Below, in pieces: positions 25,080-32,047 of a stretch of 57,638 bases of DNA (its first letter is position 1; each line of letters opens with the position of its first letter). The position numbers were made by a program, and so were the translations under genes. The notes beneath the pieces were generated by a model. The model was not told the origin of the DNA, did not search any database, and was given only the letters and a program-made list of their open reading frames with translations. The DNA is from Fibrobacter sp. UBA1765 (GTDB taxonomy: Bacteria > Fibrobacterota > Fibrobacteria > Fibrobacterales > Fibrobacteraceae), in the NCBI GenBank assembly GCA_002314675.1, contig DCGZ01000142.1, positions 1-57,638 of the forward strand. Reading direction: 5' to 3'.

Positions 25080-25405
25080 GTACACTCCAGCAAGCAATTA
25101 CCATTGCCATATTGGCTGCCGTTACGTTCTTGACGCGCGCATTGCCTTTCCTGATTTTTTCTCGTGAAAAGCCGACTCCAAAATACATCCAGTACCTTGG
25201 CAGCGTCTTGCCACTCGCTGTTTTTGGAATGCTCGTTGTGTATTGCCTAAAGGATGTGGAATGGATGCAAGGTGTGCATGGCATTCCAGAGGTCCTTGGG
25301 ATTCTTGCAACTGTTTTGATTCATGTATGGCGCCGTCAATTGTTCTTGTCAATTGCCACGGGCACCATTGTCTATATGATTTTAATCCGCGTTATTCTTC
25401 CTTGA
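25076..25405 (+). CDS. azlD: Branched-chain amino acid exporter small subunit AzlD
   Basis: A 109-residue, four-helix membrane protein (AzlD/BrnE type). TFLTRALPFLIF and LPLAVFGMLVVYCL are family motifs. A degenerate second copy of its C-terminal half lies 3.6 kb away (28990-29138). It converges on the aldo/keto reductase gene, overlapping its end by 14 bp. Confidence 0.92.
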   Translation: MSTLQQAITIAILAAVTFLTRALPFLIFSREKPTPKYIQYLGSVLPLAVFGMLVVYCLKDVEWMQGVHGIPEVLGILATVLIHVWRRQLFLSIATGTIVYMILIRVILP

Positions 25406-26225
25406 TGCTCATGAGCACCTGCATATCGTCTTCGCTGATTTCAAAGTCGATAGCTGCGTTTTGCTTAATGTATTCTTCGTGAGTGGATTTCGGGAGCGGA
25501 AGCAAGCCAAGCTGCAAATCGAAACGGCAACCGAGCTGCGGCACCGAAACACCGTATTTTTTTGCCATGTCGCAAACCGCCTGGTTCTTGAGCAAGCGGC
25601 CAGTTGCATTTGGTGAATATGCTTCGATAAGAATATCGTTTGCCTTGCAAAAATCAATGAGTTCCGTAGGAACGTGGCCGATATGCACGCGAATCTGGTT
25701 CACGGCAGGTTTTACGCTTGCATTGTCCATGATATTCTTGAGATCGTCAATGGAAAAGTTCGAAACGCCGATGGCACGGTACTTTTTCCATTCGTAGGCT
25801 TCTTCCATGGCCTTCCATACGGCAAGATTTTCTTTGTAGTAGTTTGGGAATTTCGGTTTCCACATTTCGCTCCACGGCTTTGGAGCATGAATAAGCATAA
25901 GATCGACATGCTTGCAATCGAGGCGCTTGAACGATTCTTCGATGCAGTTTACGGCCTGCGCGTAATCCTTGACTTCTGCCGGAATCTTTGAAGTAATGAA
26001 GATGCCTTCACGATGGAGCCCGGTTGCTTCGAGGCCAGCCTTTAAACCTTCGCCCACGCCAGTTTCGTTTTCGTATGCGATTGCAGTATCGATGTGGCGG
26101 TAACCTGCCTTGATTGCCGTTTCAACAACATTTTTTGCAATGTCATTTGGTGTTTGCCATGTGCCGAGCGCAAGCTTTGGAATGCGTACGCCGTTGTTCA
26201 GTTTGAAGACTTCGTCGAGAACCAT
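25392..26225 (-). CDS. Aldo/keto reductase
   Basis: A 277-residue NADPH-dependent TIM-barrel reductase. The catalytic tetrad is complete: Asp46 and Tyr51 in DTAIAYENE, Lys80 in FITSK, and His113 in LMLIHAPKPW. The small size and IGVSNFSIDDL motif place it with the DkgA/2,5-diketo-gluconate reductase and prostaglandin F synthase-like group, which reduces sugars, methylglyoxal and similar carbonyls. Substrate is unknown. Transcribed alone; convergent with azlD. Confidence 0.93.
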   Translation of the reverse strand: MVLDEVFKLNNGVRIPKLALGTWQTPNDIAKNVVETAIKAGYRHIDTAIAYENETGVGEGLKAGLEATGLHREGIFITSKIPAEVKDYAQAVNCIEESFKRLDCKHVDLMLIHAPKPWSEMWKPKFPNYYKENLAVWKAMEEAYEWKKYRAIGVSNFSIDDLKNIMDNASVKPAVNQIRVHIGHVPTELIDFCKANDILIEAYSPNATGRLLKNQAVCDMAKKYGVSVPQLGCRFDLQLGLLPLPKSTHEEYIKQNAAIDFEISEDDMQVLMSIKEE

Positions 26226-26240
26226 GATTCTTCCTAATAC

Positions 26241-26264
26241 GTCATTGCATTCCCCCGCAATGAC
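26241..26264. repeat. Small inverted repeat (REP-like)
   Basis: GTCATTGC - ATTCCCCC - GCAATGAC, the same end motif (GCAATGAC) as the element in the FliB-like gene, here between genes. Confidence 0.55.
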
Positions 26265-26379
26265 AATGCTGTTATTGCCGAATAATATAAATTAAAAGTG
26301 CTTCAAGCAAACGCAATTTTATTAAGGGCACCTGCAAAGCTTGCCCCTGCGGTGCTATTTTAGGGGTTGTTTTCATTTT

Positions 26380-26754
26380 TTACCAAAACAAGTTTGTGTA
26401 TGAGGTTCCAAGGGCATCTGCCAGAATGTGTGCCATTTTACGGCCAATGGGAGCCTTGCCGCGTTCCATGTCAGAAATTTGCTGAGGGTTCACTCCAGCT
26501 TTTTCTGCGAGCGAACGCTGCGTGTAGCCAAAGGTTTTGCGCAGCATCTTCAAGTTCTCGGCAGGGGTCATCTGCTTGCGGATTTCGGAATGCAATGCCG
26601 TTTCTGACCATTCCTCAGATTCGTCTTCTTTGATTTCTACACTTTCAAAAGCAGAGCGCATAAACACTAAAACAAATTCTGGAATGTTACCTTCCATCTT
26701 AAAGCAAACAGCCTTAGTGTTTCGCGTACGGGGCGTCTTCACGACTGCCAACAT
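26380..26754 (-). CDS. Xre-type helix-turn-helix antitoxin
   Basis: A 124-residue protein with a C-terminal Cro/CI-type helix-turn-helix (about 65-120): NLKMLRKTFGYTQRSLAEKA, VNPQQISDMERGKAPIG. The N-terminal 60 residues are acidic and probably bind the toxin. It overlaps the upstream toxin-like gene by 41 bp. Toxin-first order is typical of HigBA-type pairs, in which the antitoxin represses the shared promoter. Confidence 0.85.
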   Translation of the reverse strand: MLAVVKTPRTRNTKAVCFKMEGNIPEFVLVFMRSAFESVEIKEDESEEWSETALHSEIRKQMTPAENLKMLRKTFGYTQRSLAEKAGVNPQQISDMERGKAPIGRKMAHILADALGTSYTNLFW

Positions 26755-26989
26755 AAGTAACCTCCACTTCTATGCCTTTCTCAGTTTCAAGCCAACATGC
26801 CACCCATTTGTGAGATAAATGGCAATGATGCGTATTCGTGCCCACGATCATTCCGTAGTTAGGCCACCTGGATTGAACTGGGCCAAAGTTTTTTAAATCT
26901 TCAGTCAAAAGATCAAATTTCATTTGTTCCACTTTAGGAATCAAACGAATTGCCTTTTGTACTGATTTTTTCACTTTAACATTGTACAT
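26714..26989 (-). CDS. RelE/HigB-like toxin of a toxin-antitoxin pair
   Basis: A short protein of about 91 residues (MYNVKVKKSVQKAIRLIPK ...) with the size and layout of the RelE/ParE superfamily: two N-terminal helices, then strands SRWPNYG, TNTHHCHLSHKWVACWLE and IEVEVTYVGSRE. The 'KWVACW' strand with following GSRE resembles HigB-type mRNA interferases. I use the ATG at 26989; the start 33 bases further upstream (27022) only adds an AT-rich, lysine-rich extension. It is cotranscribed with the antitoxin gene that overlaps its end. Confidence 0.78.
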   Translation of the reverse strand: MYNVKVKKSVQKAIRLIPKVEQMKFDLLTEDLKNFGPVQSRWPNYGMIVGTNTHHCHLSHKWVACWLETEKGIEVEVTYVGSREDAPYAKH

Positions 26990-27072
26990 TTTTAATATAA
27001 GTATTTTTTGTTTATTTTTCAATAGATAAGTAGTTTTTGCTTATTGTAAAATCGTGATTTTTACATCAAAAA

Positions 27073-27093
27073 ACACTCGTTAATTACGAGTGT
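27073..27093. terminator. Hairpin upstream of the toxin-antitoxin pair
   Basis: ACACTCG-TTAATTA-CGAGTGT with an A run on its left and no T tract on its right. It could terminate minus-strand transcription from the NERD gene. Confidence 0.55.
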
Positions 27094-27164
27094 CCTTGCA
27101 GATGTCCCCACATTTTGATTGTAGCTAATTTCTGAAAAGTCTTAAAGGTACTTTGAAAAAAAGT

Positions 27165-27184
27165 CTGTGGACAGCTGTCCACAG
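27165..27184. promoter_or_regulatory. Perfect 20-bp palindrome
   Basis: CTGTGGACAGCTGTCCACAG lies in the gap after the NERD gene end. The long perfect dyad suggests a protein binding site or a short stem; no T tract follows. Confidence 0.5.
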
Positions 27185-27204
27185 AGAATTATATGCTCCA
27201 TGAA

Positions 27205-28200
27205 TTAACTAATTCTTTGAAACCGTTGTGTCGTTCTATCCTTATGGGCGTTTTTTACCGAATCGGGAACATTCACGTGACTCAAAAGCATTGAATGCCA
27301 GCGCTCGATAGTTTCGGAAGGGAAAATGGGGCGTAAGGAATCTAGTGATTTTAAAATCTGAGATTCCAAAGAGTAAAGCGAGATTATGCTTGCGGTAGAA
27401 ACAAATTCCACATGTTCAATATTTGCCTTGTTACCGAACACAACATAGTTGTATATGGGAACTCGCCCTTCCCGGATGTTCAGAAAACGGCACAAAGCCT
27501 TTATATGCCCCTCATTTTGCTGAACAGGGTTCGGGAAGCGATCGGGGAATTCGCTATTACGCTTGTAGCGAAGCCATTGCGAGTAACGTTTTTCGCCGTA
27601 AATACTGCCAGACAAATTCTTGCTTTCAAAAACGTAAATCCCTGTTTCGTGAAGAAGCAGAACATCTATTTCGCTAGTTCCGTATTTTGTGGGCACATAG
27701 ACATTTTGCAATATGCGATAGTGCCTGCCAGCCCTATGGCATGCCACGTCAATGCACGCTGCTGTATTCAGTTCCCCGACCTTCCCGACAAAATCCGTAT
27801 ATGGCTGATAATATGTTTCTTCTTGGCTAATGGCAATTTGTCGTTTTAATTCACGATTTGCCTCGACCTTGTACTGGGCGTTATCCACCTCTGTTGAAAT
27901 TTTTTCCTTTATATCATCCCAGCAGGTAATCACATAAATGACTAACGCAAAAACAACAAGCAGACCGACGACAATAAAAAACGTTGCATGGGCCTTGATA
28001 AACTGCCCTATTGCAACCAATACGCTCAAAGCTAAAATTCCCAGGCAACCGATTCCTGCAACTTCTGTCTTTTTACGAAGCACGGCTAACCCGATAGATA
28101 CAACTGCTGCCAAAATTAAATATGGCAGTATTGTTGCTACGGCATGTGCCGAGGCATCGGCCATTATCTGAGATACGTTTGGAGAAGGGTTCATCGCCAT
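27205..28200 (-). CDS. Membrane protein with NERD (nuclease-related) domain
   Basis: A 331-residue protein. Two hydrophobic segments (about 20-40 and 70-100) anchor it, followed by a NERD domain (about 150-270): 'GKVGELNTAACIDVACHRAG', YVPTKYGTSEIDVLLLHETGIYVFESKNLSGSI. The EIDVLL...ESKN pattern is the Asp-(x)n-Glu-x-Lys core of the restriction-endonuclease-like fold. NERD proteins are often linked to DNA processing or defence, but the membrane form here has no established role. No operon partner is visible. Confidence 0.85.
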   Translation of the reverse strand: MAMNPSPNVSQIMADASAHAVATILPYLILAAVVSIGLAVLRKKTEVAGIGCLGILALSVLVAIGQFIKAHATFFIVVGLLVVFALVIYVITCWDDIKEKISTEVDNAQYKVEANRELKRQIAISQEETYYQPYTDFVGKVGELNTAACIDVACHRAGRHYRILQNVYVPTKYGTSEIDVLLLHETGIYVFESKNLSGSIYGEKRYSQWLRYKRNSEFPDRFPNPVQQNEGHIKALCRFLNIREGRVPIYNYVVFGNKANIEHVEFVSTASIISLYSLESQILKSLDSLRPIFPSETIERWHSMLLSHVNVPDSVKNAHKDRTTQRFQRIS

Positions 28201-28249
28201 GAATATATATTTAAATCAAGAGCAATGATGCAGTGCGAAAAAATATCCT

Positions 28250-28265
28250 ATGATACATGTATCAT
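28250..28265. promoter_or_regulatory. 16-bp palindrome in a divergent promoter region
   Basis: ATGATACATGTATCAT, perfect, with weaker outer AATAT/ATATT arms, between the NERD gene (minus) and the small exported protein gene (plus). A likely operator. Confidence 0.5.
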
Positions 28266-28321
28266 GGAATATTTTGTGACGGTAGTACCATTTTTAGGGA
28301 ATAAATATATTTTCCATGGGT

Positions 28322-28972
28322 ATGAGTAAACTTTATTTTTTAGTGGTGCTTTTATTGCTTGCAAGCGTGGTAGAGGCTTTTGATATACAATACAATCCAT
28401 TACTTTTGCAGACAAAGGATCGACATGGAAAAACATTAGGGCAAGCCCTTGACTTGGTTTACGGTGACAAAATAACTGTTAAAAATAAGCGCTGCTATTT
28501 TTTTGAAATGCAATCGCGCGGCGGTGATATAGAATATGAAATAGATGGTTGTCGATTAGATTATAATCAAAATACTTTATATACGAAGGCAGATAGGCTC
28601 AATGGCATTGAAATTAAAGGACTTATTTGGATTGAAGGCGATGCGTATAGAATGCGTACCGTTAATGGGCAATGGTCGGCCTGGAAATCATCTGAATTTT
28701 TTACGGCATTGCATTGGAATCAGCGAACAGGTTTTAATTTTGAAAAACGGAATGGAGAATTTCTTTTTACACCGACGAGAGGTGCAAAGAAGATTCATGC
28801 AAAAGTTTTAATAGAAAATAAAAATTCCACACAGAATGTGGAAAATGGCAATGCAAAAACTCATGTAGAAATTCACAAAGATAATGCACAAGCAATTTTA
28901 AATGGAGAAGCTCGTGGTGTTGTTGTGCAAGAAAGTGAGACGGGTAAGATTATTATTCAAGAGAGCCGATAA
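28322..28972 (+). CDS. Exported protein of unknown function
   Basis: A 216-residue exported protein. I start at the ATG at 28322; the alternative two codons earlier is also in frame. It has a short signal peptide (residues 1-17, ending in SVVEAF). The body is beta-rich with motifs such as QSRGGDIEYEIDGCRL and AYRMRTVNGQWSAWKSSEFF, which I do not recognise. The C-terminus is Asn/Glu-rich. Codon use is AT-rich compared with neighbours. Function unknown. Confidence 0.62.
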   Translation: MSKLYFLVVLLLLASVVEAFDIQYNPLLLQTKDRHGKTLGQALDLVYGDKITVKNKRCYFFEMQSRGGDIEYEIDGCRLDYNQNTLYTKADRLNGIEIKGLIWIEGDAYRMRTVNGQWSAWKSSEFFTALHWNQRTGFNFEKRNGEFLFTPTRGAKKIHAKVLIENKNSTQNVENGNAKTHVEIHKDNAQAILNGEARGVVVQESETGKIIIQESR

Positions 28973-28989
28973 CTGTTTCTTTTAGAAAT

Positions 28990-29138
28990 TTTTGCCCCTC
29001 GCTGTTTTTGGAATGCTTGTTGTATATTTCCTAAAGGATGGAGATTCTTTCTACGATTTTAATTCATATATGGCGCCGTCAATTGTTCTTGTCAATTGCC
29101 ACGGGCACCATTGTGTACATGATAATTATCAGAGTTTG
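28990..29138 (+). pseudogene. Relic of azlD (C-terminal half)
   Basis: The sequence repeats most of azlD 25207-25389: TCGCTGTTTTTGGAATGCT, then ATATGGCGCCGTCAATTGTT and onward. About 36 bases are missing after CTAAAGGATG and several substitutions occur. It has no start codon and ends inside the 3' end of the acyltransferase gene. It is therefore a segmental copy of azlD that has decayed. Confidence 0.85.
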
Positions 29139-30178
29139 TACACGTCTTTATGCGTGGCCTTAAAGCGTCGATGCGTAAAGCCGTACCAGTTTTCAGGTTG
29201 ACTTGCAATCAGCTTTTCTAGCTCTGCATGGTACGCGGCATAAATTTCCTGTACAGCTTCCGGCGTACCTCGTGGCGACTTGGGGCAGAGTTCCGTAACG
29301 ACAAGCTCATGGGAATGTCGTGACATTGTAGAATTGCAATTTCTCTCGTCTCTCGTTTTAATATTGCAAAAGAAAACAGGTGTTTCTGGGCGATGCCTTA
29401 GCAGAAATTTCAATAGAGGATTGCAGTTTACCCTGTGTCCAAGGAATGTACTTTTTACGGCACTGGATTTTCTAAAGTCCTGGTCCGCTACAAGGCAAAA
29501 AAGCGTGCCCTGTTCAAGCATGTTCAAAAGTTTTCTCGGGTTGTTCACAAATGTTGAATACTTTATGCCATTTACAGCGCGCAAGCGTTCTTCAACAAAT
29601 CGATTTAAAAAATCAGGTTTCAGTTTTGCATAGCTCGCCTTCAAGGGAACGCCAAGTTGCAGTAGCCAGGATCCTATAGCTTCGTAATTGCCATAGTGCG
29701 AAGCCAAGAAAATTCCGCCATGCCGCATGCGTTCAATATTTTCTTTTGACTGTTCACTGATGTAGAAAACATTTCTCTCGTTTGTGCACATCTCGTCTGT
29801 TACTTCTTTTCTCTCGTCTCTCGTCTCTCGTCTTTCATGGCTTCGCCATAGGATGTGGCTGCACTCGGTCATGTCAAAAACTTCGTTTTTGCCGCGACCC
29901 TCGTTTGTACGCATCTCGTCTATTCTATCTGGATATTTGCAAAGTTCCCCTGGCAACCCTCTGTAACTACGATTTCCAAAAATGAATTCGGCAGCAGTGT
30001 TAGTAAGGCTTTTTAAAAGTATCCTGTAAAATTCATTTGCAGAAACTTTAAAGTCAATCGTTTTTTTTACAAGTGCAAAATTTGCATAAACGATTTTTTG
30101 TTTCCAGCAAAGGGCTAGTAACACGCTGTAAAGTACGCGAGCAAAAATGGATTGCAAAATTTTAAAAAGCTTGTTCAT
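29129..30178 (-). CDS. Lysophospholipid / lipid A-type acyltransferase with in-frame insertions
   Basis: A 349-residue LpxL/HtrB-family protein. The acceptor-site motif ASHYGNYEAIG corresponds to the family's H(x)4E/D block, followed by the usual KPDFLNRFVEERLRAVNGIK and VADQDFRKSSAVKSTFLGH (conserved 'DQ' region) and PVFFCNIKTRD. A typical family member is about 290-300 residues. The excess lies before the HYGNYE motif (about residues 75-155), where short repeat-encoded stretches (DEMRTNE, ERRETRDERKEVTDEMCTNE) sit, plus KTRDERN later. If functional, it acylates lipid A or a phospholipid at the inner membrane. Confidence 0.8.
   Translation of the reverse strand: MNKLFKILQSIFARVLYSVLLALCWKQKIVYANFALVKKTIDFKVSANEFYRILLKSLTNTAAEFIFGNRSYRGLPGELCKYPDRIDEMRTNEGRGKNEVFDMTECSHILWRSHERRETRDERKEVTDEMCTNERNVFYISEQSKENIERMRHGGIFLASHYGNYEAIGSWLLQLGVPLKASYAKLKPDFLNRFVEERLRAVNGIKYSTFVNNPRKLLNMLEQGTLFCLVADQDFRKSSAVKSTFLGHRVNCNPLLKFLLRHRPETPVFFCNIKTRDERNCNSTMSRHSHELVVTELCPKSPRGTPEAVQEIYAAYHAELEKLIASQPENWYGFTHRRFKATHKDVYKL
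29341..29357. repeat. In-frame CTCGTC repeat, short copy
   Basis: TTCTCTCGTCTCTCGTT, read in the acyltransferase as KTRDER. The same family as the tract at 29773-29836. Confidence 0.6.
29773..29836. repeat. In-frame CTCGTC repeat array
   Basis: Starts ATTTCTCTCGTTTGTGCACA, then TCTCGTCTG, and later TCTCGTCTCTCGTCTCTCGT, encoding Glu/Arg-rich residues (SHERRETRDERKEVTDEMCTNERN). The block CTCGTTTGTGCACATCTCGT is repeated with three differences at 29900-29924. Confidence 0.7.
29900..29932. repeat. Second copy of the CTCGTTTGTxCxCATCTCGTCT unit
   Basis: CCTCGTTTGTACGCATCTCG then TCTATT, a direct repeat of 29777-29801 inside the same gene, encoding DEMRTNEG. Confidence 0.65.
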
Positions 30179-30192
30179 TGCTGTCGAAAACT

Positions 30193-30516
30193 TTAGACTG
30201 TACCGAAAGCTTCCTTATCGAGAAGCGCATTTACGTATGTCTGGTAAGGTACGCCAATGGCCGCCGCCCTTGCCTTTAGTGCATCTACAGTCTTGACCTT
30301 TAGCCTAAAGGAATACATCTTTTTTTCGGCCTTTGATTCTTCAATGGCCTTTCTTATGCGTTCCAGGGATTTATCGATGGTGTCGTTTGGATTGCCTGCC
30401 TTGATTTCAAGTTTTTCAGAGCAGTCAAAATCATCATTATCCAAAATATCCAGGGCTTCTTTAGGCAGAAAGTCGTCAACAATTTTGAATTTGAATTTAT
30501 CCTTGTTCGATTTCAT
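30193..30516 (-). CDS. BrnA/CopG-like antitoxin candidate
   Basis: A 107-residue protein whose C-terminal half (YSFRLKVKTVDALKARAAAI, GVPYQTYVNALLDKEAFGT) looks like a ribbon-helix-helix DNA-binding unit. The N-terminal half is acidic (EALDILDNDDFDCSEK). It overlaps the 76-residue toxin-like gene on its 5' side by 20 bp, the arrangement of a toxin-antitoxin pair with the toxin first. Assignment is by size, layout and RHH pattern. Confidence 0.68.
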   Translation of the reverse strand: MKSNKDKFKFKIVDDFLPKEALDILDNDDFDCSEKLEIKAGNPNDTIDKSLERIRKAIEESKAEKKMYSFRLKVKTVDALKARAAAIGVPYQTYVNALLDKEAFGTV

Positions 30517-30727
30517 CTTTATGCGCCCTTCTAATTGTTACCAAGGTAGACATATCGTCGGTTACAACAATTGTCCACATGTTCCCGTCTATTTTCCCTG
30601 TTATCCTTGAAAGTCCGTAAATCTTTGAAGGATATCTATAGTGATACTGATTAAGGAACTTCCCTAGCATTTCGGGAGTGAATCCTCGTTCAAGCATCCG
30701 TTCAAATGCATGCCTTGTGATGTTCAT
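30497..30727 (-). CDS. DUF4258-like small toxin candidate
   Basis: A 76-residue basic protein starting MNITRHAFERMLERGFT, the pattern of DUF4258/BrnT-like toxins (an N-terminal HAxxRxxERG helix), with later strands WTIVVTDD and LVTIRRAHKDEI. It is upstream of and overlaps the putative antitoxin gene. Toxicity is inferred from the pairing. Confidence 0.65.
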   Translation of the reverse strand: MNITRHAFERMLERGFTPEMLGKFLNQYHYRYPSKIYGLSRITGKIDGNMWTIVVTDDMSTLVTIRRAHKDEIEQG

Positions 30728-30792
30728 AGGTTAAGATAGATTTGTAAATACATTTTGTCAATACACAAACTCAATGCAACGCGAATTGTGAC

Positions 30793-31260
30793 TTAAAGTA
30801 ATGCCACTTTCTTTTTTAGGCGCTTGCAACGCCTTTGTAGCCATGTAAGCATTTGCGATTTTTCAAGTGCGCCGAACACTACGACTTTTGCGTAAAGAAT
30901 CGCCAAGTGGTTGCAGTACCTTGCCGTTGCCAAGTTGTGGTGATCCCTGTTGAAGCAAGAGATTACGAGCAGCCGATTTTCTTTAAACGCCTGCACTTCT
31001 GTTGCTGAAAATTTCGTTGGCAGTGAACGGCCTAAAAGCCAAATGACCTTCGCTCCCCTTTCTAATGCAAGTCGAAAAACTTCGCGTTCAAGCCTTGAAT
31101 GGAATGGTCCGATAATGCACATGTCTCTGGTAATATTATTTGCCCAGTCGAGCATGTTCATGAGAGTCTCGGCGCGAACATTCCTAGAAGCGAATACTGC
31201 AATCTTTTTTTGCTTCAAAAGTTTTTTATTGCCGATTATGCGCACTCCGCAAAGTTCCAT
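30793..31260 (-). CDS. DprA/Smf-like Rossmann protein
   Basis: A 155-residue protein. 'KKIAVFASRNVR...CIIGPFHSRLEREVFRLALERGAKVIWLLGRSLP' resembles the DprA/Smf and lysine-decarboxylase-like Rossmann folds, which bind DNA or nucleotides through a phosphate-binding loop. The canonical GSR motif of DprA ('VGTRxxS...') is only partly matched here (FASRNVR), and the normal DprA length is about 290-370. It is therefore a short divergent relative or a nucleotide-binding protein of another family. The AT-rich gap 31261-31314 separates it from the terminator behind the barnase-like gene. Confidence 0.5.
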   Translation of the reverse strand: MELCGVRIIGNKKLLKQKKIAVFASRNVRAETLMNMLDWANNITRDMCIIGPFHSRLEREVFRLALERGAKVIWLLGRSLPTKFSATEVQAFKENRLLVISCFNRDHHNLATARYCNHLAILYAKVVVFGALEKSQMLTWLQRRCKRLKKKVALL

Positions 31261-31314
31261 ATTTTACCTCGTCACTTTATTTTGCAAAACTTGTGCCAAG
31301 TGCGGAATGCAGTA

Positions 31315-31345
31315 AAAAAGGCGCAAATTCAAAAACTTGCGCCTT
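31315..31345 (-). terminator. Terminator after the barnase-like lipoprotein gene
   Basis: Stem GGCGCAA...TTGCGCC with A runs that read as T tracts on the minus strand. Confidence 0.75.
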
Positions 31346-31393
31346 TAAAAAAATGATTAATCGATTAAAAAAGAGTGATTAATCAGATGAACG

Positions 31394-31993
31394 TTATTCC
31401 TTGGGGAATAGTTGAGTAAATGTTTCGTAGTGGTCTGCTGTATAATAAATAACGCAATTGCCTTGGTAAACAAGTCTTTTGGTTCCTCTATTGCTTGCAT
31501 TATATTGTAGGTCGGCTTCGTGGTATGCACCTTCAGGAATTGACGGATGGTAATATTCTGGCTTTCCTGTAGAATAGTTGTCAAAACTATCGCCACCAAT
31601 CATTACGCCAATCGTTGTCCATGGGTTGAAATTCCATTTGCTGAACGTATTGCCCTGTTCTTCATAAAGAGCTTTGCCCTTGTCCTTTGTTACATAGTTA
31701 GAAGGCAGGTGGTCAAACTTGCAAAGGTAAGCTGCAACGGAATCTCTTATTGTGCAAGTGGCAGATTCTTCAATATTTTGATAGATTTCATTTAAGCTAG
31801 GGATATTTGTACTGCTTGAAGATTTTTCGTTAGAAGAGCTTGAAAATTTTTCACTGGAGGAGCTTTTGATATTTTTACTTGAAGAACTTTCTCCAATTGT
31901 TACATCTTCGTCATCTTCAATTGCTGAATTTGTGGCTGTAGAACACCCAAAAAGGAATAAAAGGGTAAAAATGAGAAGAAAGTATTTTTTCAT
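31394..31993 (-). CDS. Secreted barnase-family (N1/T1-type) ribonuclease, lipoprotein
   Basis: A 199-residue lipoprotein: signal sequence with lipobox LFGC (Cys17), serine-rich linker (about 35-62), then a domain (about 95-199) resembling barnase. The catalytic set of barnase (Glu73, Arg83, Arg87, His102) is matched by Glu159, Arg169, Arg173 and His188, with identical spacing of 10, 4 and 15 residues. LPSNYVTK fits the barnase LPDNYITK around Lys27, and ADHYETFT fits TDHYQTFT. It should cleave single-stranded RNA after guanosine, outside the cytoplasm. No barstar-like inhibitor gene lies in the window. Confidence 0.88.
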   Translation of the reverse strand: MKKYFLLIFTLLFLFGCSTATNSAIEDDEDVTIGESSSSKNIKSSSSEKFSSSSNEKSSSSTNIPSLNEIYQNIEESATCTIRDSVAAYLCKFDHLPSNYVTKDKGKALYEEQGNTFSKWNFNPWTTIGVMIGGDSFDNYSTGKPEYYHPSIPEGAYHEADLQYNASNRGTKRLVYQGNCVIYYTADHYETFTQLFPKE

Positions 31994-32047
31994 AGTTCTA
32001 AAAATCTAGCTTTTTTTCTATTTTCAAAAGAAAATTAGGAGATTATT

